Source of the DNA: Cyclobacteriaceae bacterium YHN15
Lineage (GTDB): Bacteria; Bacteroidota; Bacteroidia; Cytophagales; Cyclobacteriaceae
Direction of reading: 5' to 3'
DNA length: 64,000 bases
Assembly: GCA_003797895.1 (NCBI GenBank)
Contig: RKQB01000007.1
Span: 1 to 64,000 of the forward strand
Part shown: positions 26,475 to 35,550 of the stretch, one piece after another
How the letters are laid out: the number at the start of each line of letters is the position of its first letter
How positions within the stretch are numbered: position 1 is the first letter of the stretch
Position numbers and translations under genes: made by a program
Notes under the pieces: generated by a model
Databases searched by the model: none
What the model was told of the DNA's origin: nothing
The model's input: only the letters and a program-made list of their open reading frames with translations

Positions 26475-27089
26475 ATGAAAGATCCAAAACAAGATTTAGC
26501 TGAAATCAAATCCATGATGGAGCGCAGCTCCCGCTTCCTTTCTTTAAGCGGAATGTCCGGCGTATTAGCAGGTTTCTATGCGCTCATTGGAGCAACTATG
26601 GCTTACTATTGGCTATATTTTCCTAATCCTCCCTTTGGGGATGGCCAATTCTCTCACTTGGGAGGAGGAATTTTGACCAACCTGATTCTAACAGGATTGG
26701 TTGTCCTGTCACTTTCCATTGTCACTGCCTGGATTTTAAGTGAAAAGAAAAGTAAGAGAACTTCAAATCAACTTTGGACTCCCGCGGGAAAGCGATTTAT
26801 CCAATCACTTTTTTTCCCAGTTACCATAGGCGGATTGTTCTGCTTCGCTTTGTTGCATCAGGGATTTTCCATTTTCATCCCGTCAACGATGTTGATCTTT
26901 TATGGATTGGGTTTACTTAATGCCTCCCATTTTACGCTAAATGACATCAAATATTTGGGATATGGCCAAGCTATATTAGGTATTATTGCCTCATTTTTCC
27001 CAGCATATGGCTTGGTCATTTGGGCATTGGGTTTCGGTGTACTCCATATCATATATGGAAGCATGATGTACCTCAAATACGACAAATAA
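26475..27089 (+). CDS. Polytopic membrane protein, unknown function
   Basis: A 204-residue protein with about six hydrophobic segments (roughly 25-47, 65-88, 110-130, 133-150, 160-178, 180-200) after a charged cytoplasmic N-terminus (MKDPKQDLAEIKSMMERSSRF). No transporter motif is recognised. The gene is followed after a single base by the winged-helix regulator and then a DUF4153 protein, so the three probably form one regulated unit. Membrane partners beside such small winged-helix proteins are common in Bacteroidota. Confidence 0.8.
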   Translation: MKDPKQDLAEIKSMMERSSRFLSLSGMSGVLAGFYALIGATMAYYWLYFPNPPFGDGQFSHLGGGILTNLILTGLVVLSLSIVTAWILSEKKSKRTSNQLWTPAGKRFIQSLFFPVTIGGLFCFALLHQGFSIFIPSTMLIFYGLGLLNASHFTLNDIKYLGYGQAILGIIASFFPAYGLVIWALGFGVLHIIYGSMMYLKYDK

Positions 27090-27090
27090 A

Positions 27091-27381
27091 GTGAAGGGAA
27101 CCTACGATAAAGCATTTGAAAATGTCATCCGACTCAAAGTCATGTCCATACTTATGGTCAATGAGCAGTATGATTTCAACTCCTTTAAGGAGCTGCTGGA
27201 AGTAACTGACGGTAATCTTGCTTCCCATCTCAGGAATCTGGAAAACCAGGCATACATCAGGGTTGAAAAATCCTTTGTGGGAAGAAAACCAATGACCAGT
27301 TACATGGCTACTCATGAAGGGAAAAAGGCATTTCAAGCCCATTTGGCATTCCTTGAAAATCTTATCAATGAAAATAAATGA
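27091..27381 (+). CDS. Winged-helix transcriptional regulator (HTH_34/MarR-like)
   Basis: A 96-residue DNA-binding protein of the PF13601 type. One winged helix fills the protein: helix RLKVMSILMV, then the recognition region NLASHLRNLENQAYIRV, the wing FVGRKPMTSYMATHEGKKAF and a C-terminal dimerisation helix. The start codon is GTG at 27091, one base after the previous stop, indicating translational coupling. The inverted repeat at 26448-26466 is its best candidate site. Its ligand or signal is unknown. Confidence 0.85.
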   Translation: MKGTYDKAFENVIRLKVMSILMVNEQYDFNSFKELLEVTDGNLASHLRNLENQAYIRVEKSFVGRKPMTSYMATHEGKKAFQAHLAFLENLINENK

Positions 27382-27385
27382 TACC

Positions 27386-28630
27386 ATGCAAGAAGAGATT
27401 TTAACCCACATTGAAGATCCTGTTTATTTGGAAAGTTTATACAGGAAAAACAAATCTGACTTTAAAAAGTCTTTTGACCAAATTTATCCAAATCTCCAAG
27501 GAAATAAGCTATCTGAGTTTTGGCATGAAAGATTAGCATACGAACCCGATGCTATTTCCTGGGGAACAAAGAAGGAGTTGGTATTTGTTGCAATCCTATC
27601 CCTATTAGCAGGATTACTTGCCAAGATACCCCATGTCTTTTCCATCAATGAAGAATTCTTTTATCCCAGAAATATCAGCTTCATTGTTCTCCCTGCCCTA
27701 ACAGCTTATTTCATCCACAAAAACAAACTATCCAACAAAAAAACAGTGTGGATAACAGCAACGCTTTTGTTTTTTCTCATCTATATCAACCTATTACCAA
27801 ACAATACTGAGAGTGCCACACTGACTCTGGCCTGTATTCATTTGCCATTTCTGCTATGGGGACTGTTTGGAATATCCTTTTCAGGTCATGAACTTCAAAA
27901 CTTCCAGAAAAGACTTGAATTCCTGCGTTTCAATGGGGATTTGGTGGTCATGTCAGGGCTTTTGTTGATTGCAGGCGGTCTGATGACAGGGATTACGCTG
28001 GGATTATTTGAATTGATTGGCTTGAAAATTCAGGAGTTTTATTTTAGATATGTTGTGATTTTCGGATTGCCAATGGTCCCAATAGTGGCCGCATTTCTTA
28101 CCCAAAACAATCCTCAGTTGGTCAACAAAGTCTCTCCTGTGATTGCCAAACTTTTCAGTCCATTGGTTTTAGTAATGTTGTTGATTTATCTTGGTGCAAT
28201 TGTTATTTCTGGCAAAGACCCATACAACGACAGAGAGTTCCTGTTGATTTTTAACTTGCTATTGGTGGGAGTGATGGCCTTGATATTTTTCTCTGTCGCA
28301 GAAATCTCAACCAATGAAAAGAATTCCTTTGGGAAACTGGTCCTTTTAATGCTCTCGGTGATCACTATTATTATTAATGGTATTGCCCTTTCTGCAATTC
28401 ATTTCCGGATTTCTGAATGGGGGATTACTCCAAACAGGCTGGCTGTGGTTGGAGTAAACATCATCATGTTGATCCATCTAATTACGGTGACTTATAAGCT
28501 ATTCAAATCAGTCAACAAAAAATCAGGTTTGACGGAGGTTGGAAAAGCTATCGTTTTATACCTCCCGATTTATCTTATTTGGGCTTTTGTGGTAGTATTT
28601 ATCTTCCCTTTGGTTTTTGGGTTTAATTAA
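27386..28630 (+). CDS. DUF4153 family polytopic membrane protein
   Basis: A protein of about 414 residues with a soluble N-terminus of about 60 residues and around ten transmembrane segments, of the DUF4153/DUF4173 type. I prefer the ATG at 27386 (MQEEILTHIEDP); an ATG at 27368 in the same frame, within the end of the regulator gene, is possible. It is the third gene of the regulated membrane operon. The function of the family is unknown. A nested inverted repeat follows at 28695-28781. Confidence 0.8.
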   Translation: MQEEILTHIEDPVYLESLYRKNKSDFKKSFDQIYPNLQGNKLSEFWHERLAYEPDAISWGTKKELVFVAILSLLAGLLAKIPHVFSINEEFFYPRNISFIVLPALTAYFIHKNKLSNKKTVWITATLLFFLIYINLLPNNTESATLTLACIHLPFLLWGLFGISFSGHELQNFQKRLEFLRFNGDLVVMSGLLLIAGGLMTGITLGLFELIGLKIQEFYFRYVVIFGLPMVPIVAAFLTQNNPQLVNKVSPVIAKLFSPLVLVMLLIYLGAIVISGKDPYNDREFLLIFNLLLVGVMALIFFSVAEISTNEKNSFGKLVLLMLSVITIIINGIALSAIHFRISEWGITPNRLAVVGVNIIMLIHLITVTYKLFKSVNKKSGLTEVGKAIVLYLPIYLIWAFVVVFIFPLVFGFN

Positions 28631-28694
28631 TATAACCTTCGATTTTATGGAAGGGGAAAAGTTGACCTACTTAGGATTGAAATTTATCTTGATT

Positions 28695-28781
28695 AAAACT
28701 GACAACTAGGAATTTTACTTTTTATAACCCAAAACCTTTAAATCAAAAAGGTTTTGGGGGACTAATTATGCTGTCAGTTTT
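28695..28781. repeat. Nested inverted repeat in a convergent spacer
   Basis: An outer pair AAAACTGACA (28695-28704) and TGTCAGTTTT (28772-28781) encloses an inner perfect 11-bp stem (28728-28738 with 28748-28758). The segments between the arms do not pair. It lies between the convergent DUF4153 and flavin-reductase genes. It may be a bidirectional terminator inside a larger fold, or a remnant of a small MITE-like element; no target duplication is clear. Confidence 0.6.
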
Positions 28782-28798
28782 CGAACTTCAGTTTTGAA

Positions 28799-29464
28799 TT
28801 ACTTTTCAAAAACTATCCCTTCTGGATCAGCACCAAGTTCTTCTAAACTTTGGCTGATGGATTTAACCATAGCTTCGGGTCCACAGACATAAAATTCCTG
28901 CGAAAAATCATTCACATGTTCTTTCAGAAAATCTTTGTCTATCCTTCCGTATTTATGGCCTATCTTCACTTCTTGATCCAAAACTGAAATAAAATCTTTT
29001 CCTAACAAATCACTGAAATAGGACTCAAGGATTACATCTCTTCCAGTTTTGTTAGCGAAAAACAAACGGTTTCCTTTAATATCACCTTTTGCTTGGAGGG
29101 ATTTGAATATGGCTATAAAAGGCGTAATTCCCGCGCCACCTGCAATAAATACCCCTTTACCTTTGTATTGGATTGCACCCCATGAATCATCAATAATCAA
29201 CTCATCTCCGGTAGACAGTGTATCAATTTGCTTCGTAACCCCATCATGATCATGATAGGATTTTATCACAAATTCCAAATGGCTTTCCTCAGGCAAAGAG
29301 GTAAATGTAAAAGGCCGCTTTTCTCCTTTCCAACCCTCCTGATTAATTGCAACTTCTGTAGCCTGTCCTGGAACAAATTCATAACCCTGGGGCTTACTGA
29401 CTTTGAATAACTTTACATCATGTGTTAAGGATTGGATTTCTAAAATTCTCACAATTTTTCCCAT
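28799..29464 (-). CDS. FAD-binding ferredoxin/flavodoxin-NADP reductase family protein
   Basis: A 221-residue flavoprotein of the FNR fold. The FAD-binding motif RPFTFTS is at 50-56, the pyridine-nucleotide motif GGAGITPF at 109-116, and YVCGPEAMV follows near 193-201. It lacks an iron-sulfur domain, so it is a stand-alone reductase domain that passes electrons between NAD(P)H and a soluble carrier. It is monocistronic. The partner protein is not evident nearby. Confidence 0.9.
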   Translation of the reverse strand: MGKIVRILEIQSLTHDVKLFKVSKPQGYEFVPGQATEVAINQEGWKGEKRPFTFTSLPEESHLEFVIKSYHDHDGVTKQIDTLSTGDELIIDDSWGAIQYKGKGVFIAGGAGITPFIAIFKSLQAKGDIKGNRLFFANKTGRDVILESYFSDLLGKDFISVLDQEVKIGHKYGRIDKDFLKEHVNDFSQEFYVCGPEAMVKSISQSLEELGADPEGIVFEK

Positions 29465-29595
29465 AATTCTTTACTTTGGTTATATATTTATATACGGCTG
29501 TGTGGGATTTTGTTTGATTTTATTGTATTGCTAACCTTGAGTTTATTTCAATTTCACCTATTTTTTTTAGATTTACCTTTTTAGAATTTATCCGA

Positions 29596-31278
29596 ATGAA
29601 GAAAAAACTGTTTTTAGCTTTTAATTTGCTCCTGATTTCTGCAATGCAAAGTTTTGGGCAAGGTGCATATGTACCCTTCAACAGAGATTATTATCACCTG
29701 ATTGAAAGATATGAAATCCTTCAAGGGGAAAACAACAGCGAATTTCACACTGCTAACAAGCCTTATAGGCGGGATAAATTAGGGGCATATTTGGATTCTT
29801 TGGCCCAAAACGGACAAATGACATCTGCTTCAGATCAATTCAATCTTAGATACCTTAGTAATGACAATTGGGAGTTTGTATCCAGAGAAACAGAGGATTC
29901 AAAAAAGCCATTTCTAAAGGAGCTTTATAAAAAACCATCCGATCTCTTTTACTACAGGGATTCCATTTTCGATTTTCATTTGAATCCTGTATTAAATTTA
30001 TCAGGTGGAATTGAACCGGATTTCAATACCCGCCTCATGAACAGCCGGGGGATAGAATTTAGAGGGAGCATAGACAGGAAAGTGGCATTTTACACCTACA
30101 TGACGACTACCCAGGTTATTTTCCCCTCCTGGATAAAGGATTATATAGAACATAGCGGAGCGATTCCAGGTCAGGGTTTCTGGAAAAGATATAAAGACGA
30201 AGGCTATGGCTATTTTTCAGCTATGGGGCATGTAAGTTTTAATATCACCCGTCATATCAATGCCCAAATGGGGCATGACAGAAATTTTATCGGAGAAGGT
30301 TACCGTTCCATGATTCTTTCAGATTTTTCAAACCCTTACATGTTTTTAAAACTGGATGTCAAAATCTGGCGATTTACTTTCAGTAATCTTTGGTCCCAGA
30401 TGACAGCCGATGTGATTTACGATGCGCAGGGCAGGCCAACTGATGGCAGATATCCTCAAAAATGGTTCTCACATCATAGGCTAGGGACCAATATTGGCAA
30501 AAGATTCAATATTGGGATTTTTGAATCGGTAATGATGAATGAATTCAACTGGAATTACCTTAATCCCATAATTTTCTACCGATGGGTTGAACATCAGTTG
30601 GGCACACCTGATAAAATCATGTTGGGTACAGACGCCAAATGGAATTTTACAAAGGGAATGCAGTTTTATGGGCAGTTTGCCCTGGATGAATTCGTTTTCA
30701 ATGAATTCTTTGGGATTGATGGAAAACAATCCAGTAGAAACAAATACGGTTTGCAGGCAGGATATAAGTACATAGATGTATTCAAAATCAAAAACCTGGA
30801 TATTCAATTGGAATACAATCAGGCTAGACCCTATACCTATCAGGAAAAATTTCCCTACCAGGCTTTTTCCAATTACAGGACACCACTGACACATCCTATA
30901 GGAGCAAACTTTCGGGAGTTTATCGGTATTCTCAGGTATCAACCCGTCCCCAGGCTTTTTGCCAACTTTACCGGTTTCTACCAATTCTATGGTGATGATC
31001 CATCACCTGAAATCAATTTTGGAAAAGATGTTTTAAAAAGCAGGCTGAATCCCGGAACAGGAATCGGTCTATATAACAACAGAATTGGTCAGGGTATAGA
31101 AAACAGGGTTATTATGGCCAACCTGAATCTAAGCTACATGATTAAGCAAAATGTCTTCTTGGATTTGAGTCATAGTTACAGAAGAAGGACAGCCCAGGAC
31201 CTGAATGAGCCGGCCTCCACCAATTTCACGCAGTTTGGAGTTCGTGTCAATATGATCAGGAATGATTTTAATTATTAG
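29596..31278 (+). CDS. Outer-membrane beta-barrel protein, RemB/Wzi-like
   Basis: A 560-residue exported protein (signal ending S-F-G-Q near residue 22) that begins its mature part AYVPFNRDYYHLIERYEI, a pattern I associate with proteins annotated as gliding motility protein RemB. The body has many amphipathic strands with Tyr/Trp/Phe, as in capsule-assembly Wzi barrels, and ends with aromatic-rich strands. RemB is a mobile surface protein in gliding bacteria. The assignment rests on recalled resemblance, so the barrel call is firmer than the motility role. Confidence 0.65.
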   Translation: MKKKLFLAFNLLLISAMQSFGQGAYVPFNRDYYHLIERYEILQGENNSEFHTANKPYRRDKLGAYLDSLAQNGQMTSASDQFNLRYLSNDNWEFVSRETEDSKKPFLKELYKKPSDLFYYRDSIFDFHLNPVLNLSGGIEPDFNTRLMNSRGIEFRGSIDRKVAFYTYMTTTQVIFPSWIKDYIEHSGAIPGQGFWKRYKDEGYGYFSAMGHVSFNITRHINAQMGHDRNFIGEGYRSMILSDFSNPYMFLKLDVKIWRFTFSNLWSQMTADVIYDAQGRPTDGRYPQKWFSHHRLGTNIGKRFNIGIFESVMMNEFNWNYLNPIIFYRWVEHQLGTPDKIMLGTDAKWNFTKGMQFYGQFALDEFVFNEFFGIDGKQSSRNKYGLQAGYKYIDVFKIKNLDIQLEYNQARPYTYQEKFPYQAFSNYRTPLTHPIGANFREFIGILRYQPVPRLFANFTGFYQFYGDDPSPEINFGKDVLKSRLNPGTGIGLYNNRIGQGIENRVIMANLNLSYMIKQNVFLDLSHSYRRRTAQDLNEPASTNFTQFGVRVNMIRNDFNY

Positions 31279-31502
31279 GTTGAGATTATACAATGTACGA
31301 GGTATAAAGTACTAAGAAGAAAACGCGTAATTGAATCCCATTGCTCAAAGGGCATAGAATTAATTCCAAATAAGTAATTAATTTTTTTATTGAAATTGTT
31401 GTCTGAATTCCGGCTATTTGAATTTGTAATTTGGGTTTTAATTCACCCCGACTCATTTCATTTTTTAATTCCTTAACTTGCAGGAAAATTTCAAATCCAA
31501 CT

Positions 31503-33335
31503 ATGCATACCTATCTCAGGATATTGTCTTTTGCAAAACCTTACAGGAGATATTTTCCTATTTACATTGTTTATACCCTTTTGGCCATCATTTTTGGTTT
31601 GTTGAATTTTACTTTATTAAAGCCTTTATTTGATGTTATTTTCGAGCAAGTTCGACCTGGAGATTTAGATAAATATTTGCAAAAACCGGATTTTTCATTT
31701 TCCATTGATTATTTTCTACATGTATTCAATTACTATTTCTTACAGATTTCACAGATCCATGGAAAATTCGGCACCTTGATTTATGTCTGTATCATTATAG
31801 TAATTTCTGTATTTCTATCTAATTTTTTTACTTACCTCTCAGGTGTTGTATTAGCAAAAGTCCGTGCTGAGATCATCAAAAAAATGCGGGTGAATATTTT
31901 TGAACAAGTAAGCCAAATGCATATTGGATATTTTTCCAATGAGCGAAAAGGGGACTTGATGTCCAAAATGACCAATGACATACAGGAGGTGGAAAACAGT
32001 ATTGTGCAGTCCTTAAGGGTAGTCTTCAAAGAGCCCGTTACGATACTTTTGTATTTCGCAGTCCTGTTTTTCATGTCAGTAAAACTCACGCTTTTCACCA
32101 TTTTAATTATTCCGATTTCCGGTGCAATAATTGGAGGCATTACAAAAAGGCTGAAAAAGAAAGCGGTGGAAAGCCAAGAGTCCCTTGGGAGAATCGTTAA
32201 TATTCTTGATGAGACCATAGGGGGGATGAGAGTAATCAAGGCTTTTGGTGCACAAAAATACGTGAGATCAAAATTCGATAAAGAAACTGATTTTTATTCT
32301 GATGTCAATATTTCCATGGCCCGTAAAAACGAACTTGCCTCACCCACCTCTCAGTTTTTGGGTGTTTTGGTAGTGGCAGGAATCCTGGTCTATGGAGGCT
32401 CTTTGGTTTTGAGCAACACCTCTGATTTAGGTGCCTCTGATTTCATCACCTATATTATTATTTTCACTCAGGTGCTCAATCCGGCAAAGGAAATTTCCAA
32501 AGCTGCAAGTAGTATACAAAGAGGACTCGCCTCAGCAGACAGGATATTTGAGGTGTCAGATACCCCAAGCGCTATTCAAAACTCTCAGAATCCTATTACA
32601 ATTTCAAAGTTCAATGAAGCCATTGTTTTCGAGAATGTTTCCTTCAGTTATGAAAAAGATACTGTTTTAAAGGACGTCAGTTTCATCTTGGAAAAAGGGA
32701 AAACAATCGCCTTGGTTGGGCCATCCGGCGGGGGTAAATCGACTATTGCTGACCTTGTTCCAAGATTTTATGATCCTTCATCGGGTCAAATCACTTTAGA
32801 TGGCACTGATATTAAAGAAATTGAGATCAATAGTCTGAGAGGCCAAATGGGAATTGTAACCCAGGAATCCATCCTTTTTAATGATACTGTCTTCAATAAC
32901 ATTGCTTTTGGACTGGAGGGGGTTTCGGAAGAAAGGGTGATTGAGGCAGCTAAAATTGCCAATGCCCATGAATTCATCGTACAAATGGAAAATGGATATC
33001 ACACTTCCATCGGAGAAAGAGGATCGAAGCTTTCAGGAGGGCAAAGACAGCGCCTGAGTATAGCAAGGGCTGTTCTTAAAAATCCACCCATTTTGATATT
33101 GGATGAAGCTACCTCAGCATTGGATTCACAATCAGAAAAGCTTGTACAAGAAGCACTCACCAATCTGATGACCAACAGAACTACCCTTGTGATTGCCCAT
33201 AGATTGAGCACTATTCAGCATGCCGATGAAATATTGGTCATCAAAAAAGGAAAAATTGTTCAGAGGGGAACCCATCAACAATTAATGGAAGAAGATGGAC
33301 TTTATAGGAATCTTTCCACTATGCAGTCTGTTTAG
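31503..33335 (+). CDS. ABC exporter (MsbA-like, fused TMD-NBD)
   Basis: A half-transporter of about 610 residues: six transmembrane helices in the first 330 residues, then an ATPase domain with Walker A GPSGGGKST near residue 404, signature LSGGQRQR near 509, Walker B ILILDEATSALD, and the H-loop in VIAHRLST. The ATG at 31503 (MHTYLRILSFAKPYRR) is chosen over an upstream TTG because it gives a normal MsbA-like N-terminus. It probably flips lipid or lipid-linked substrate. A small membrane protein follows 32 bp later. Confidence 0.9.
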   Translation: MHTYLRILSFAKPYRRYFPIYIVYTLLAIIFGLLNFTLLKPLFDVIFEQVRPGDLDKYLQKPDFSFSIDYFLHVFNYYFLQISQIHGKFGTLIYVCIIIVISVFLSNFFTYLSGVVLAKVRAEIIKKMRVNIFEQVSQMHIGYFSNERKGDLMSKMTNDIQEVENSIVQSLRVVFKEPVTILLYFAVLFFMSVKLTLFTILIIPISGAIIGGITKRLKKKAVESQESLGRIVNILDETIGGMRVIKAFGAQKYVRSKFDKETDFYSDVNISMARKNELASPTSQFLGVLVVAGILVYGGSLVLSNTSDLGASDFITYIIIFTQVLNPAKEISKAASSIQRGLASADRIFEVSDTPSAIQNSQNPITISKFNEAIVFENVSFSYEKDTVLKDVSFILEKGKTIALVGPSGGGKSTIADLVPRFYDPSSGQITLDGTDIKEIEINSLRGQMGIVTQESILFNDTVFNNIAFGLEGVSEERVIEAAKIANAHEFIVQMENGYHTSIGERGSKLSGGQRQRLSIARAVLKNPPILILDEATSALDSQSEKLVQEALTNLMTNRTTLVIAHRLSTIQHADEILVIKKGKIVQRGTHQQLMEEDGLYRNLSTMQSV

Positions 33336-33367
33336 TATATTGATATCGATTAATCTACCACCGAAAT

Positions 33368-33733
33368 ATGAAACAATTCAATAAAATTACGCATTTACTT
33401 GTCCTACTGTATTTTGCCGTTAGTTTGGTACTCTTCCTTTCCTTCAACAAAATCAAAGGCTTATTGGGAATCGAGGAACTGAGCACCTCGCTTGTGGTTA
33501 ATTTCCTTGTCATTGGTTTAGTTTTGTTTCTTATTTCCATGGCAACCGAAAAAATGGAAATCAATGGTCTGTTGACTCAGCTTGAGAAAAAAGAAATAGA
33601 AAAAAACGAATTGAAAGCCAAACTATATGATCAGGATCAAGGGCTAAAACTTAAAAACATCGAAAAAAAGATTGATCAAAAGGAAGAAGAAAGAGATAGT
33701 TCAGTGATCAGGCCAAGACAAAACATCAAATAA
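33368..33733 (+). CDS. Small membrane protein with C-terminal coiled coil, unknown
   Basis: A 121-residue protein with two transmembrane helices (about 7-26 and 42-60) and a long charged helical tail (65-110, rich in E, K and Q) likely to form a coiled coil in the cytoplasm. No known domain is recognised. It sits 32 bp behind the ABC exporter on the same strand and is closed by a strong terminator, so it is probably cotranscribed with the exporter. Confidence 0.7.
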   Translation: MKQFNKITHLLVLLYFAVSLVLFLSFNKIKGLLGIEELSTSLVVNFLVIGLVLFLISMATEKMEINGLLTQLEKKEIEKNELKAKLYDQDQGLKLKNIEKKIDQKEEERDSSVIRPRQNIK

Positions 33734-33763
33734 TAAGGATATTTATTGAGAATTTATTATCTT

Positions 33764-33792
33764 AGGAAACCACTTTTTTGGTTTCCTTTTTT
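33764..33792 (+). terminator. Terminator after the 33368 gene
   Basis: A perfect 9-bp stem (33764-33772 with 33779-33787, 6-nt loop) followed by six T. Its 3' side abuts the promoter region of the yifB gene. Confidence 0.85.
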
Positions 33793-33801
33793 GTTTCAAT
33801 T

Positions 33802-33809
33802 TAATTTTG
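33802..33809 (+). promoter_or_regulatory. -7 promoter element, probably leaderless, of yifB/comM
   Basis: TAATTTTG, a full TAnnTTTG match, ends exactly four bases before the ATG at 33814. A TTG at 33778-33780 lies 21 nt upstream, two longer than usual and inside the preceding terminator. Confidence 0.5.
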
Positions 33810-33813
33810 GATC

Positions 33814-35352
33814 ATGGTTGCAAAAACTTTTGGAAGCGCGGTATCCGGTGTAGATGCCAAGCTCATTACTATTGAAGTCAATGTCGGTCAGGGAACAAGT
33901 TTTTTTATGGTTGGTCTTCCTGATAGTGCTGTTAAAGAAAGTCAACAAAGGGTTGAGTCTGCTTTAAAATATTTTGGTTATAGAATGCCTAGACAAAAGG
34001 TGGTCATCAACCTTGCTCCGGCCGATATCCGAAAAGAGGGTTCTTCCTATGATTTACCCATAGCCTTAGGAATATTAAAAGCTTCCGAACAGGTAAATTT
34101 TCCCGAATTGGAAAAATACGTCATCATGGGGGAACTTTCCTTAGATGGCAAATTGAGACCCGTAAAGGGAGTGCTTCCTATTGCCATTGAAGCACGAAAA
34201 AGGGGCTTTAAGGGTTTTATACTCCCAAAAGAAAATGCTTCAGAGGCATCCATTGTGAATAGTTTGGACATCATTGGAGTAGAAACGCTGGGAGAGGCCA
34301 TTGGATTTCTGGATGGTGAAATCGAAATCAATCCTTTGGTGACCGATACCAGAGACCTTTTTTTCAATTCTTTGGAACAATATGAATTTGATTTTGCAGA
34401 TGTTCAAGGTCAGGAAAATATCAAAAGAGCTATGGAGATCGCCGCTGCCGGAGGCCATAATGTCATCATGATCGGTCCTCCAGGTGCAGGAAAAACCATG
34501 TTGGCCAAGAGATTACCTTCCATTTTACCTCCTTTGACATTACAGGAAGCCTTGGAGACAACCAAAATCCATTCTGTTGCAGGGAAATTAGGGAGAAATG
34601 CTTCATTGGTTGCCCAAAGGCCATTCAGAAGCCCTCACCATACCATTTCGGATGTTGCCTTGGTAGGAGGGGGAGGAAATCCCCAACCTGGTGAGATTTC
34701 CTTGTCTCATCATGGGGTATTATTTTTGGATGAACTTCCTGAATTCAAAAGAACGGTATTGGAGGTTATGAGGCAGCCCTTGGAAGAAAGAAAAGTCACC
34801 ATTTCAAGAGCCAAAGTGTCTGTGGATTATCCTGCCAATTTTATGTTGATAGCAAGTATGAACCCCTGTCCTTGCGGATATTACAACCATCCTGAAAAAG
34901 AATGCGTCTGTGGCCCTGGTATTGTGCAACGTTATCTTAATAAAGTCAGTGGTCCTTTACTGGACAGGATTGATTTACATGTGGAAGTTACTCCGGTTAA
35001 ATTTGATGAAATGACCTCTACAAGAAAATCGGAATCAAGTAAAGCCATAAGAGACAGGGTAATTAAAGGTAGGGAAATTCAGGTAGAACGCTTTAAACAG
35101 TCCTCTGAAATCCACTGTAATGCCATGATGCCTTCGCATATGGTAAAGGAAATTTGCAAAATCAACGAACCTGGAAAGTTACTATTGAAAACCGCAATGG
35201 AAAGGCTGGGGCTTTCTGCAAGGGCCTATGACAGAATACTTAAAGTATCACGGACGATAGCAGATCTTGCGCAATCAAATGATATTAAGGTGGAACACCT
35301 GGCAGAAGCCATACAATATAGGAGTTTAGACAGGGATGGTTGGGCGGGATAG
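33814..35352 (+). CDS. YifB/ComM family Mg-chelatase-like AAA+ ATPase
   Basis: A 512-residue AAA+ helicase-type ATPase, full family length. The N-terminal Lon/S16-like domain begins MVAKTFGSAVSGVDAKLI. Walker A GPPGAGKT is near residue 222 and Walker B LFLDELPEF follows, with a cysteine cluster CPCGYYNHPEKECVCG near 351-366. ComM promotes branch migration in natural transformation; in non-competent bacteria the role is less clear. It is monocistronic, with a predicted leaderless start. Confidence 0.93.
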   Translation: MVAKTFGSAVSGVDAKLITIEVNVGQGTSFFMVGLPDSAVKESQQRVESALKYFGYRMPRQKVVINLAPADIRKEGSSYDLPIALGILKASEQVNFPELEKYVIMGELSLDGKLRPVKGVLPIAIEARKRGFKGFILPKENASEASIVNSLDIIGVETLGEAIGFLDGEIEINPLVTDTRDLFFNSLEQYEFDFADVQGQENIKRAMEIAAAGGHNVIMIGPPGAGKTMLAKRLPSILPPLTLQEALETTKIHSVAGKLGRNASLVAQRPFRSPHHTISDVALVGGGGNPQPGEISLSHHGVLFLDELPEFKRTVLEVMRQPLEERKVTISRAKVSVDYPANFMLIASMNPCPCGYYNHPEKECVCGPGIVQRYLNKVSGPLLDRIDLHVEVTPVKFDEMTSTRKSESSKAIRDRVIKGREIQVERFKQSSEIHCNAMMPSHMVKEICKINEPGKLLLKTAMERLGLSARAYDRILKVSRTIADLAQSNDIKVEHLAEAIQYRSLDRDGWAG

Positions 35353-35521
35353 GAGCTGACTATATGGGATATTGAAAAAATTCAATGAATAAGAAAATAA
35401 TTATAAAATTATTTCCTAAAGTGAAAAATGCTTTCTTAATTTGTTTAAAGGAACTGAAATACAGAAAAGCTGCTTTTCACCCGAGCATTTTTAGTCAATT
35501 TCATCCCAAATAACAAATTAT

Positions 35522-35544
35522 AAAGGCTGCTTGACGCAGCCTTT
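35522..35544. terminator. Hairpin terminator between yifB and the PLP enzyme
   Basis: A perfect 9-bp stem (35522-35530 with 35536-35544, 5-nt loop) just after the minus-strand PLP enzyme stop at 35551. The T run is short on both strands. Confidence 0.65.
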
Positions 35545-35550
35545 ATTCTT

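Noticed and set aside
30481..30984. Minus-strand frame of about 165 codons inside the RemB/Wzi-like gene
   Set aside because: Antisense to a clear coding sequence, with no known motif.
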